Positions 1 through 8,912 of a stretch of DNA of 21,757 bases are shown here, piece by piece; position 1 is the stretch's first letter; each line of letters opens with the position of its first letter. The DNA lies in assembly GCF_004359215.1 (NCBI RefSeq), contig NC_090619.1, positions 6,883,982 through 6,905,738 of the forward strand, read 5' to 3'. The position numbers and the translations under genes are program-made. This stretch comes from Bremia lactucae (taxonomy: Eukaryota > Oomycota > Peronosporomycetes > Peronosporales > Peronosporaceae). The notes below the pieces were generated by a model. It saw nothing but the letters and a program-made list of their open reading frames with translations, was not told the DNA's origin and did no database searches.

Positions 1-10
1 TTCGTTTGTT

Positions 11-34
11 TCCTTACCTTCCTTCTCTTCCTTC
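11..34 (-). other. Polypurine tract of Copia-1
   Basis: On the minus strand this is an almost pure A/G run (one T) about 50 nt past the end of the RNase H frame, where the plus-strand primer of a Copia element is expected. A 3' LTR beginning TGTTGG should follow within a few bases, but the window ends first. Confidence 0.6.
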
Positions 35-79
35 AACGTCCTTGACTTCCCTTGAAAGTCCTCATACTTTTTAGTCCGT

Positions 80-1882
80 CTACTCGATGCGCATCAGATC
101 ACGAAGCCTTGTAAGTTTCGCCGCATCGTGGGCCTTCGTCATCAGGTCCGCAAGCATCACTTCAGACCTCAAATAGTGCGCAGCGATCACACCGCGGCGC
201 GAGAAATCGCATAAAAACTTGAACCGTACGTCGATGTGTTTGGCCTTCATCGACGATGCTTCGCCGGAAATCTGACTTATAGCCGCTTGATTGTCCACGT
301 AGAGCTTCATTGGCAGTGCTGGTGACATGCCGATCTCGCTAAGCAGCTCTCGCAGCCCGAGCAGGTCACGCGCCATCTCCGAGGCAGCGACAAATTCAGC
401 TTCCATCGTCGAAAGGGAAACTCCACCTTGTTTTCGAGCTCCCCAACTCACCGCCATACCGTTTAGCCGCAGCACGCCACCTGTCATCGACTTCCTTTCG
501 CCCTTGTCTCCAGCAAAATCAGCGTCGCTAAATGCTTCCAGCTCCAAACCCTGATATTGTTCTTGACCTGGCGACATCGTTATCTTCAAGCTTGCGGTAC
601 CCTTCAGGTACCGAGCAATCCTTTTAGCGAGCTTCCAGTCAATCACTCGCGGTGCATGAGTCTGTCTTGTAGCCTTGTGCACAGCGAACGCGATGTCCGG
701 CCGTGTGCAACGCGCGATCCACAGCAAACTCCCGACAAGCGACTGAAAACTGCGGACCGTTGGGCCAGTGCCTGCACTTGTAGATCCAAGCAGCTCCACG
801 TCGTCCGGTGGTACGTCGTAACAGTCGTTGCCAATAGGCGCGCGCGTCGGATTTGCTTCTGCCAGCCCATTGGTCCGACGTAAATCAGCGATCGCCCCCT
901 CTTGGTCCAGTGTATATTTGCCTGTATCATCCAAATTAACCCGCATACCCAAAAATTTACTTACGCGTCCCAGATCCTTGATCGATAGTGACGACAGACT
1001 TTCGAAAAGTCGCTCGACTGCTTCCACACTTTTTCCCGTCGCCAAAAGGTCGTCCACATAAACGCCCACAACCACGAGATCTTCGTCTTCCTTTTTCCAA
1101 TAGAAACACATACCGCTTTCACAGCGCATAAAACCTGCCTCGACGAGGCGCTTGTGCAGCAGCTGACTCCATAGTCGACCGGCCTGCTTAAGCCCATATA
1201 GGCTCTTCCGTAGTTCCAGTACTAAATCCTTTTCACTTTCCGCGTCTTGTTCACGCATGGTCTTTGCAGATATCGTCATTCTTTGTGGCACATGTAGATA
1301 TATCTGTAGATGCTCCTCCTTGTCCGCCTTGACATATGCATTGGGGATGTCGCCGTGCTTTGCAGGCACCCCCCATATGGCCGCAAGCGGTAATATGACC
1401 TTCACTGTTGATAGGTCCATCACGGCGGCGAACGTGAGACTGTAGTCGACTCCTAGGACCTGTTCATTGCCGCAAGCAACGAGGCGCGCCTTCAGTCGCT
1501 CGACCTTGCCTTGTGCGTCTGTCTTGGTCTTGAATACCCACTTGGTATGCAAGGCGTTTAAGCCAGGCGCGCGCTTGACTACTTGCCAGACTTTATTATT
1601 CTTAAGTGCTTCGACTTCTTCTTCCATAGCCTTGACCCATCCATCGCGATTCGCACTTCGCATAGCTTCACTGTAATTGGTCGGATCTTTGTCAAAAATA
1701 GCATTTACGACTCCGCCGCTTGACTTCGACTCCTCCTGGAGTGCTACCGCCTGCGCGCGCTTCGATGCGCCGCGCGTTCCATAAGCGGACCGCGTCCACT
1801 TCTTCGTGCTTTTCTTTCGTGTACCCACATTGGCAGCACTTGTGTTGCTTACTTTCGCTTGTCTTGGGGCGGGTGTCGTCAC
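80..1882 (-). pseudogene. Copia-1 pol: reverse transcriptase and RNase H segment
   Basis: This is the C-terminal third of the Copia polyprotein, about 600 codons open. It copies the element RNA into DNA inside virus-like particles. The RVT_2-type RT domain runs from about residue 90 (ALKNNKVW, HTKWVFKTK) through KHGDIPNAYVKA, which holds the first catalytic Asp, and SLYGLKQAGRLW, to the active site YVDD at 1049-1060. RNase H follows from about residue 445: EAFSDADFAGD, STMEAEF and YVDNQAA carry its acidic residues. The frame is the same as the integrase segment upstream and is separated from it by a single TAA at 1889-1891, so the ATG at 1880-1882 is just the first Met after the stop and not a genuine start. 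The domain is intact; only the upstream breaks make it a pseudogene. Confidence 0.93.
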
Positions 1883-1888
1883 ATCCTT

Positions 1889-2866
1889 TTAGTGCTCCAC
1901 CGTCGCTTGCTGCAGCTGCGCGTTCTGTGCTTCAGACAGAGTGTCGATGTTCTTGACGTGCTGAGTCACGATCACCTTGTTCTCCTTGCGTAGATAAACC
2001 TTGTAGCCCTTGGTTTCTTCACTTATCCCCACTATCGTGAAAAGTTGTGCGCGCTGCTGTAGTGAATTTTTGCTTGGGTCGCGATACACGCAACACGTGG
2101 AGCCGAAAACAACGATCTTGCGCAGATCCGGCACCTTTCCCGTCAACACCTCAAGTGGAGACGCTCTCTTAGCGTTTGCACGCGTAGGGCTGCGATTCAG
2201 TATATACGAGGCGTACTGAACCGCATCTCCCCAAAAGTGAAATGGTAGACCGCACGCAAACATCATGCTTCGTGCCAAATTAAGCACCGTCCTGTGCAGC
2301 CGTTCCGCCTTGCCATTAGAAGCTTGGTTTCCAGCTTCCGACACTTGCCTTGTCACCCCGGTCCTTTTACAAAAGAGGTCTATGTTGGCGTATTCTCCAC
2401 CACCGTCTGTCCTTAGCACGTGGATTCGGCAGTTGAAACGCTTTTCAAAAAAAACGAGGAAAGCCTCAAACTGTTTAGCCGCCACGTCCTTTGTTCTTGC
2501 GAGAAATATCCGGCAGTAATTCGACTTGTGGTCGACGAAGTTAACCAAATAACGGTTTCCGAGCCTATCCCGTGGCGTCATTGGACCTTTCATATCCGAA
2601 CAGATGACTCCACCGACTCTGTCAATGGGCGCGTTGAAACCACCGTCCGTCTGGTTTTGGGAGTTTCGCGTCTGTTTACCCTCCATGCACGAAACGCACG
2701 CCATGCGCTTGCTGCTCGTCAGCCTTATCCCTGAGGCTGGGTCTCGAGCCATGCGCTCAATGGTGTCGAATGCCAGATGCCCGAAACGCTGATGGAAATG
2801 TAAAAGCGTCCCTTCTTGCACATCGCTCGTAACATCTGCGCTCGCACTTGATTCGAGCACGGCCAT
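1889..2866 (-). pseudogene. Copia-1 pol: integrase segment
   Basis: Integrase inserts the cDNA into host chromatin. The segment has the N-terminal zinc-binding HHCC domain (HFHQRFGH followed by CVSC about 30 residues later). The catalytic core has D in ICSDMKGP, D in LRTDGGGEY and E in NGKAERLH, all three present. It continues into the integrase C-terminal region (FGSTCCVYRDPSK). It is in the same frame as the gag-protease segment upstream, separated by a TAA at 2909-2911. In Copia-2 the same place reads Gln (NVLYVQV), so this stop is probably a CAA to TAA change. The downstream end is the second TAA at 1889-1891. The catalytic core looks undamaged. Confidence 0.92.
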
Positions 2867-2908
2867 GATAGTATCACTTGTGTCCTGTCGCCCCTTCTTC
2901 GCTGATAT

Positions 2909-4617
2909 TTAAACGTATAAAACGTTTCTTCCCATCTCAACGTCAAACGCGACAGCGCCGTCGCTGCGCCGTTCAAGTGCACGCCCCTTCAAATCGTAGA
3001 CAAGAGCAAAGCCTTTTCTTTCCATCTTGCCATACGAAACGATATTCTTTGACAATCTCCGCGCCAGGTAAACATCTGTAAGCACCACTGTGCTCTCCAT
3101 ACCACGAGCCACCACCTTAAGGCGCACGCTCCCAACTCTCGTCAGTTTCAACGTCTTTCCATCAGCCATCGCGATCTCTTCGCTGCATGTGGCAGAATCG
3201 AATAGCAACTTCTCATCATTCACGAGATGTCGACTGGCGCCGCTGTCGAGAATCCAGTCACTATCATCGTAGTCATCCGACTCGCACACCGCAAGTACAA
3301 TCTCACGCTTGCTCTTTTTGCCACGCTTTAGTTTCTTCGCTCCTTCATTCTTGTTCTTCTCGCTCAGTGCGAGCACCATACCTCCACCTGCCTTGTCCTC
3401 TTTCGGCCTTCCACTTCGTATTTTGCCCTTAAAACGACAGTCAGCTTGCACGTGACCGACCTTGCCGCATGCATAGCAGGTGCGCGTGTCCTTACGCTTT
3501 GGTTCAACATGAGCAGCGACGACTTCACGTCCAATTGCTCCGCTTCCAAGCTCGATTGACTGGGCAAAATGCGCCAGCTCTTCTGCATGTCGAAGATAGT
3601 CGACACGCGTCGGGTCGTACTTGGCCCGCATTACGTTCATAAGCTCGGGCGACGCGTGGTGCACGATGTTATCTAGGACGAGTGAGTCCGCACCACCACG
3701 TGCGTCGCTTACAGCAACCATGTATAGGTAGTGCTCTGCCCATGTGCGCTTAGAATCTTTCTTTTGCATGAACAGTTTCATCGCCTGGCTAGCCGTAATA
3801 GACGTCTTAAATGTTGCAAGTAGCTGGCACATAACATAGTCCAGCGTCGGATGCTGGTTCCACCACGTGTCTACCTGTTTGTGGTAGTAACGCTCAGCCG
3901 TTCCGCTGAGGTAGTGACCAAGCAGGTCAACCTTAACGTCCTCACTCCAGGTGAAACCGCACGAGGACTCAGCCAGGTTGACAGCGCGCAAAAACGTGCG
4001 CCCCAGTCGAGGAACCCAGAGCCTAGTCCCTTATAGAGTTCAGTCCCATCAAATTTCCGAATCGACAGCTTGCGCTGACTCGCATTCGGTGTCGCATAGA
4101 ATGCTGCTGCATTAGGAGCTTGCCCCGATGGTGCTGGTCCATCTGCTGGACGCAGTACCGCGCCGGGAGTCGGAGCATGCGCCCGTGCCGGCGCGAAAGA
4201 CGCAAACATGGACTCTTCAATCTCGGGCTCACGTGCGCGCGGTGGCCGTGCGACCGGCTTACGCTCAGGCGAGTCCGTGAGCGCGTCGATGGTCATCGGT
4301 CTTGCCCGCGCGTTAGCACCAAACGCTGATGAAAACATCCCGCTCTCTACAGCACCCATCATTCTCTCTTGATCTTCACGATCGCGCTGGAAAGACTCCA
4401 TCTTCTCCATGCGGTTGGTCAGAGCGACGAGGGCCGCGAGAATCTTGTCGTCTGTTGCCGAGCTCCTTTCGCGAGCTGGCGAGTTTTCAACGGTTGCGGC
4501 AGCACGTGCGGACGAGGCAACGCGCGCCGGCGAAGCACCGCGGGCCGGCGAGGCCCTTGCGTGACCTGCTGGTGCCGGTGTTGGCTTCGTGTCCGTTGTC
4601 TTTGCTGTTGGGCTCAT
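2909..4617 (-). pseudogene. Copia-1 gag and protease segment, frameshifted
   Basis: Gag forms the particle and binds RNA; protease processes the polyprotein. The start ATG (4615-4617) lies inside the primer-binding site. The first part (4617 to about 3990) is low-complexity (Ala, Arg, Pro and Ser rich), then [11 protein letters not shown] begins the capsid-like region. At about 3985-3991 the frame shifts by one at a run of five T on the coding strand; six T would restore continuity. The remainder carries the capsid-like stretch, the zinc knuckle [14 protein letters not shown] (3437-3478) and the protease motif WILDSGAS (catalytic DSG at 3239-3247). The shift sits inside the capsid domain, not at a gag/pol border, so I read it as a lesion or sequencing error and not programmed frameshifting. 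Confidence 0.9.
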
Positions 4618-4621
4618 AACC
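4610..4621 (-). other. Copia-1 primer-binding site (half-tRNA initiator-Met type)
   Basis: The minus-strand sequence GGTTATGAGCCC directly abuts the LTR end. It is complementary to the anticodon stem-loop of a eukaryotic initiator tRNA-Met (GGGCTCATAACC), not to a tRNA 3' CCA end. This matches the half-tRNA priming known for Drosophila copia, whose site begins GGTTATGGGCCC. The ATG in the site is also the gag start codon, pairing with the tRNA anticodon CAU. Confidence 0.75.
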
Positions 4622-4841
4622 TGTTGGCAATGTTTTGCTTCTTAAGGAAGAGGATGATAAGATTCTGAATTAACATGACTTATTTGTCTGCTAGAGCTGC
4701 TCTTCCTTCTAACTCTCTCTGCTCCAACCACTACAAATTTGGTTGGTTGCAAGCACTAACTACTTCATCTTACTATGCACACGGGAAATAACAACTGGCG
4801 CTAATCGCATCTTCAACTCCTGTCACCTTGAACTTCCAACA
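4622..4841 (-). repeat. 5' LTR of Copia-1 (220 bp)
   Basis: In element orientation it begins TGTTGG and ends CCAACA, a perfect 6-bp terminal inverted repeat of the Copia type. It ends immediately before the primer-binding site. It should hold the promoter, but no convincing TATA box was identified. The partner LTR is not in the window, so the outer boundary rests on the terminal motif alone. Confidence 0.75.
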
Positions 4842-5952
4842 TTTAGAAGCGCCCGCCTACATCTGTTCTCTTGGATACATCTTTAATGCATCAGCTGACC
4901 CCACCCTGAGATTAATGGTGATTAAATGTCAGGCAGGTCGTAATTATTTGTTTGCCTGTTCGCAGGATAACTGTAATTGTATTAAGCCAAAGTTAGGGCA
5001 CGATTAAGTTGATTCCACACAAACATAAGCTATTGTATGAAACCGAGTCATTGCCTCCTAAAAAGAATTTAAAATCTACACTTTTCCAGGATGAACACGT
5101 TCAGACTTACTTTCGTATCGTGGTCACCTTAGCCTTAAACTAGGACTTTTTAAAGCATATTACCATTCCGCACAGGACAGATTCCCAGATAGTGGTTACC
5201 TTAGCCTTAAGCTAGGACATTTTAAAGCATATTACCATTCCGCACAGGACAGATTCCCAGATAGGGCGTTACGGATAACTTATGAATCCCCAACCCCGTT
5301 TTATTTTAAAAGAAGGTCATTGGCTTTAAAAAATCGTCTAGCTGAATAATCATATACGCTGGCCAATTAGCTCTTATTGATAAGGCTTTTCCGGCGATTC
5401 TGACAACGGCCCTCTAGTTTTCTTCCTTATTTTAATAGTCGTGATTTTTTTGGTTTACAATTAAGCTTAACTGCAACTCTGTGCGATAGCAATCCTTGGC
5501 GAGTGTAATTTGCCTGCGTAATAACACATTCAGCGATTCTTCATAGCTCCATTAACAAGAGGAAGACTTATAGGCTTAATGAGCCACTTAGCTCCGTCAC
5601 CTCCGTTAATGTGAATGCCCTCAGGTCCATCCAAGTCGTCGGTCTAATTACTTCACTAAGTAATTGACCATCCCATGAAGTAATTCATTGCTGATTGCAA
5701 CACTAAAAATGGATAAAAAATAAATAATCCGCTTTAGCAATGGAGAATCATTTATGTGAGCTCAAGAGTGCACTTTATTCAGATATAGGACGCGTGCCAC
5801 GAAAGTCTATCCCTCCTTGAAATCGGCATGCGATCAGTGCCGTGCACACACTTCACAAGCTACTATGCACATGTACTTGTAATGATTGCAAAAATCAAAT
5901 CTTCCGAAAATGAGCATCACGCATCTCAAATCACCAGCTCTTTGTTGATTAT
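4842..5952. other. AT-rich spacer without a supported gene
   Basis: I see no coding region here. The one longish plus-strand frame (5828-6094) is a shadow of the last exons and introns of the REF/ALY gene on the other strand. The stretch contains the 72-bp tandem duplication listed separately and a small AT-rich inverted repeat at 5646-5665 (AATTACTT, 4-nt loop). Confidence 0.6.
5120..5263. repeat. 72-bp tandem direct duplication, two copies
   Basis: Copies at 5120-5191 and 5192-5263 abut exactly and differ at 3 of 72 positions by eye. Both end in the shared string CAGATTCCCAGATA. There is no coding content. It looks like a fairly recent local duplication. Confidence 0.9.
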
Positions 5953-7288
5953 TTATGCGTCGTTCATGTACGTATCCATCTCGTTATCCAGATCCTCAGC
6001 AGTCTTGGACGAGGTAATTTCCTTGCCACGGCCACTATCACACCGCATGCACACACAAGCGTTAAGTGTTTTCTCTACCAGCCAAATCGGATAGATAATT
6101 TAGTACCCGTGGCTGGGTCTGTCATTCCCGCGTCCGCGACGCCTGCTCGGACGCCCATTAGACTGCTCATTGTCCCCTCTAAAACAACAAATTTAAGTCC
6201 TTTAGTAAGAGTCACAATGAGTACATTCGTTTGACTCACCCAAACGACACCTTAAATTTGACACCTTTGTCGTTACGCTGAAGGGCGGTTCCAAAAAGCC
6301 CATTTCGGACGTTTTTGTCTGCATCAAGCGCAATTTGCATCGGCTGACCGTCAAGGGTACGTCCTATAGCGTTCGTTTCATTGTAAAGCTTTAACATCGA
6401 GACATCGCAAAGTGAAGAAAGACTGGACATACCATCGTATTGCTTTATGGCCTTGTCTGCATCCGAGCGATGGGTGAACCACACACGAGCAATGCCTTTC
6501 GAGCGTCCAGAGCGGTCGTATACAATCTCCGCTTTAGAAACCTCGCCGACTGTACCAAAGAGCTCCCGCACTTCTTCCTCCAGTATGTCGAACTTCAGGT
6601 TTTTGACCAGAATTTTGGTGCCATGACCGGTCGTGTCCTTCCCGCCCAGACGCGACAAGATGGACGATGCGCCTAAAAGTTACATATCATACCCCAGTGA
6701 GGCATTAGCCCCTGATCCACGTAAAGGCTGTAAATTGAAAATCAAACCCTTCTTGCTTTCTTTTCCTACTCTCTTGACTACCACCGAGCGCTTTTTGCCT
6801 CTCGCGGTGTCGGGAGCGTCGTCCAAATCCATGTCCATGTCGTCGTCGTTTTTATCGCGCTTTCGTACACCAAGGAAGAATAATGCACGTGTGAATTTCC
6901 GCACCAACGAAATGCTCGCACTTTTAGCTACCAGGCAGGTAAGCGCCACGCTCCCCCCTTAGACAGTATGACAGACCTAGCGCTTATCGTTTTTCACTGA
7001 TGGGGGGAGCTTGAGACTGCCTTCGTAGTAAGGTACGAAGTAAAAGAAGAAGCAGAGTGGAAAAAATACATCGAGGGGTGATGGCCCTTCGTCGTGGGAG
7101 GCACTTACAGGTCGCACATAGGGCTGGTTTCGACTGCGATTACGACGATTTCCACTGCGGACAGGGCCTGCAGAGTCTTTTGGCTTGTTGGATCTAGCCG
7201 GCCGAGAAGCCGGGTTCGACACCTTGGTCTTCTTGCGAGCGATCAGGTCGTCCAAACTCATATCGAGCGAGGCGAGGATCGATGACAT
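5953..7288 (-). CDS. REF/ALY (THOC4)-type mRNA export adaptor, six exons
   Basis: Exons inferred: complement(5953-6034, 6107-6178, 6240-6363, 6433-6672, 6721-6859, 7109-7288), total 837 nt, 278 residues. Every junction keeps phase; introns are GT-AG, 72, 61, 69, 48 and 249 nt. ALY proteins are nuclear RNA-binding adaptors of the TREX complex that bind the helicase UAP56 and hand mRNA to the export receptor. Seen: the N-terminal UAP56-binding box DMSLDDLI (residues 9-16); a basic Arg-rich linker; an acidic patch (DDDMDMDLDD); one RRM with RNP2 ILVKNL and RNP1 SKGIARVWF; an Arg/Gly tail (RPSRRRGRGND); and the C-terminal box KTAEDLDNEMDTYM, again typical of REF. Start is the first ATG before the N-box. 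The 69-nt intron is a multiple of three without stops, so a naive reading translates through it. The exon 2 start (after GAAAG at 6860) is the least certain junction. Confidence 0.9.
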
Positions 7289-7544
7289 GGCTTACTTCTT
7301 CAAGTTAAAGAAACCAACTGCACATGGAGAAAGAGACAGGTGCGGTTAGCAGCGTTAGTGTCCAAGCACGAGGTAATGTCTGCGACAGACCTGAGGGGAA
7401 GGCGTGCTTGCAAGTTTCTTCTCGTGTGACGAATCGTCTTTTACCGAGGGGGCGATGGCGTGAGAAATCCTGATACCTTCGAACAACATTGAAAGCGGAA
7501 GCTAAAAAACGGACTGAACCCGATCTTAAGTACCAACAGAGTTT
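7289..7544. other. Upstream region of the REF/ALY gene
   Basis: This is 256 bp between the REF/ALY start codon and an assembly gap. It should contain the promoter, but I recognise no specific element and no gene. Confidence 0.4.
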
Positions 7545-7644
7545 NNNNNNNNNNNNNNNNNNNNNNNNNNNNNNNNNNNNNNNNNNNNNNNNNNNNNNNN
7601 NNNNNNNNNNNNNNNNNNNNNNNNNNNNNNNNNNNNNNNNNNNN
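7545..7644. other. Assembly gap (100 N)
   Basis: A run of exactly 100 N, the usual placeholder for a gap of unknown size. It removes the upstream part of Gypsy-2. Confidence 0.99.
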
Positions 7645-7649
7645 CACGG

Positions 7650-8195
7650 AAGTCACCGAAGCCCCACGGGCTTGATCACGTAAACGCGTCAGATACGGCT
7701 TCGCGTCATTACCTTAGGCGTAAGGTATTGCTCATGAAGAGCGTCGCGGGCAGCGATCTCCTCCGGCGTCCTCGCCGGGCACCAGAGATCCAGATGGCCA
7801 AGCTATGAGACGCTCGTCTGCACTAAGCGGAGTGAATCTATATTCACTATTAGCCTTAGCTTTCGCTTTCTCGGCAGCTCGATGACGAGCCCTTTCCTCT
7901 ATGAGGATTATCTGCTCTTGGTCTTCATCGAGCGGATTCGTAATAATGTTGGACTCAGGGTGTCCCGTATCCTGCTCAATGCAGTTAAGATATCAGCGCC
8001 ACCACGTTCTGGGAACGGATTCGGGGCTCGCCGACGTTCATCCGGAGGAGAAGGCGTGAGCGAACGCCGCTCTTTTTCCTCCTCCTCTGATTGAAAGTGA
8101 CTTTCAAAGTCCACCATTCCCTCATCGTCGAGGAAGGTCCTCAGAGTCTGTGACTCACGCTTGATTATTATTAGACAAAAGAATGAAAAACGCAA
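7650..8195 (-). pseudogene. Degraded antisense frame near the 3' LTR of Gypsy-2
   Basis: The minus strand reads like protein across three frames joined by frameshifts. The first part (about 8195-7980) has a Glu cluster (FQSEEEEKERR) followed by a Ser/Pro/Arg stretch. The next (about 7970-7760) has NPLDEDQEQIILIEERARHR, an Ala/Lys coil-like stretch and LSADERLIAWPSGSL. The last (about 7765-7690) has TPEEIAARDALHEQYLTPKV. A possible ATG lies near 8120 (MVDFESHF). It runs opposite to the element's transcription. I do not recognise a function. It resembles in layout (acidic patch, SP-rich, then a longer folded-looking region) the antisense frame of Gypsy-3, but residue-level similarity is weak. 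Confidence 0.45.
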
Positions 8196-8273
8196 TCAAA
8201 CGGTTAGCTGTTTAGGTTCCAACCTCAAAGAGGAAATGAAGCGAATGTTGTCACTCGGTGTCAACAATCTGAT

Positions 8274-8282
8274 GGGGGAGGG
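8274..8282 (+). other. Polypurine tract of Gypsy-2
   Basis: GGGGGAGGG lies directly before the TGTAAT that opens the LTR. This is the expected position of the plus-strand primer and is what sets the element's orientation. Confidence 0.65.
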
Positions 8283-8912
8283 TGTAATAGGGCACACATC
8301 CGTTGGAGAACCGTTGTTGTGGTACATTTACTTTCTGGGTAAAATACCCTTTTATCTAATTTTAAAGTTGCTTAAATCCAATTTATTCTAAGTAAGTATT
8401 CCAAACAAAAGAAGAAAGAAAAAAAAAAAAGATAAATATTTTTTAATGCTTTTAGATGAAGATAAATAACGAGTGAAAATGGAAATTAGGTTTAAAATTA
8501 TAAAAAAAAAATTGAAAAATTTGAAAAATTTACTTTAAAAGGTAAAAATAAATGTGGTCGCCGCCAGATATAATCTGGCGGCCAAAATTTATTTTTAATT
8601 GGCTAGGGTAAGGTTTTCAGATTTAAATAATTAAATAAAGTGCAGTTTTTCTTTTGATCTTAAGCGTTAAGTGCCTTCCTAAGGCTTGCGCATTGATCTG
8701 TAAGAGATAGAAGCCTTTCTAAGGTATATTCTCTTGGGCATTAGTTGCCACTTGGTCCTTCGAACCCCTGAATCCCTTGAACTAGGATTCCTTAAGATTT
8801 AATAGCTTGTACGCCTCTCTGAGTTGTTAAACCCATTAGTTCAATAGAACAAAGTGACTCTCTGAGTCTGAAAGTCTTCCTCTGACTTTAGGAGCGAGGT
8901 AGCTCCGCTACA
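8283..8912 (+). repeat. 3' LTR of Gypsy-2 (about 630 bp)
   Basis: It begins TGTAATAGGG and ends GCTCCGCTACA, TG...CA as expected, with a polypurine tract in front. The first two thirds are very AT-rich and contain a long palindrome at 8544-8596. The terminal part, from about 8856, repeats in the Gypsy-3 LTR (19377-19436, opposite strand). The left boundary depends on the tract and TG motif only. Confidence 0.65.
8544..8596. repeat. Long interrupted palindrome in the Gypsy-2 LTR
   Basis: An inner perfect arm pair GCCGCCAGAT / ATCTGGCGGC (8560-8569, 8573-8582) surrounds ATA. An outer perfect pair AAAAATAAAT / ATTTATTTTT (8544-8553, 8587-8596) surrounds that. In RNA this would be a strong GC hairpin on an A/U stem. 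Confidence 0.9.

Larger units (their letters stand above)
1..4841 (-). mobile_element. Copia-1: Ty1/copia LTR retrotransposon, lacking its 3' LTR in the window
   Basis: On the minus strand the order is 5' LTR (4622-4841), primer site, gag, protease, integrase, reverse transcriptase, RNase H, polypurine tract. Integrase before RT defines the Ty1/copia (Pseudoviridae) order. All catalytic motifs are present: CX2CX4HX4C knuckle, DSG protease, HHCC and DDE integrase, YVDD reverse transcriptase. The reading frame has only three lesions, a frameshift near 3990 and TAA stops at 2909-2911 and 1889-1891, so the copy is recent but inactive as assembled. The window starts just past the polypurine tract, so the 3' LTR lies outside or was lost at a contig edge. 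The base pairs 4842-4846 (TTTAG) would be one target-site duplicate, untestable here. Confidence 0.93.
7645..8912 (+). mobile_element. Gypsy-2: 3' end of a plus-oriented LTR retrotransposon
   Basis: The right part is a 630-bp LTR (8283-8912) preceded by a purine-only run, which fixes the element's orientation as plus with its body to the left. The last roughly 57 bp of this LTR match, in element orientation, the 3' end of the Gypsy-3 LTR almost exactly, which places it in the same group. The preserved internal part (7645-8282) has no sense-strand domain I recognise, only an open frame on the minus strand. It is lost into the gap at its left end. Confidence 0.7.

Noticed and set aside
3980..3995. 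Programmed frameshift between gag and pol in Copia-1
   Set aside because: The shift falls inside the capsid-like region, well before the zinc knuckle, and lacks a convincing slippery heptamer with downstream structure.
327..4668. Many plus-strand open frames of 60-110 codons across Copia-1
   Set aside because: They lie opposite the clearly coding gag-pol frame, lack any recognisable motif and end irregularly; they are shadows.
5828..6094. 88-codon plus-strand frame as a small gene
   Set aside because: It overlaps, on the other strand, the last exons of the REF/ALY gene, whose C-terminal box and phase-correct splice sites are convincing.
6100..6102. TAA as the end of the REF/ALY gene
   Set aside because: It gives a plausible Arg/Gly-rich end, but a GT donor at 6106 and AG acceptor at 6035 add the conserved C-terminal UAP56-binding box in phase, so the longer model is preferred.
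6680..6949. Independent 89-residue minus-strand protein
   Set aside because: Its acidic and Lys-rich part is exon 2 of REF/ALY; the N-terminal part is intron sequence.
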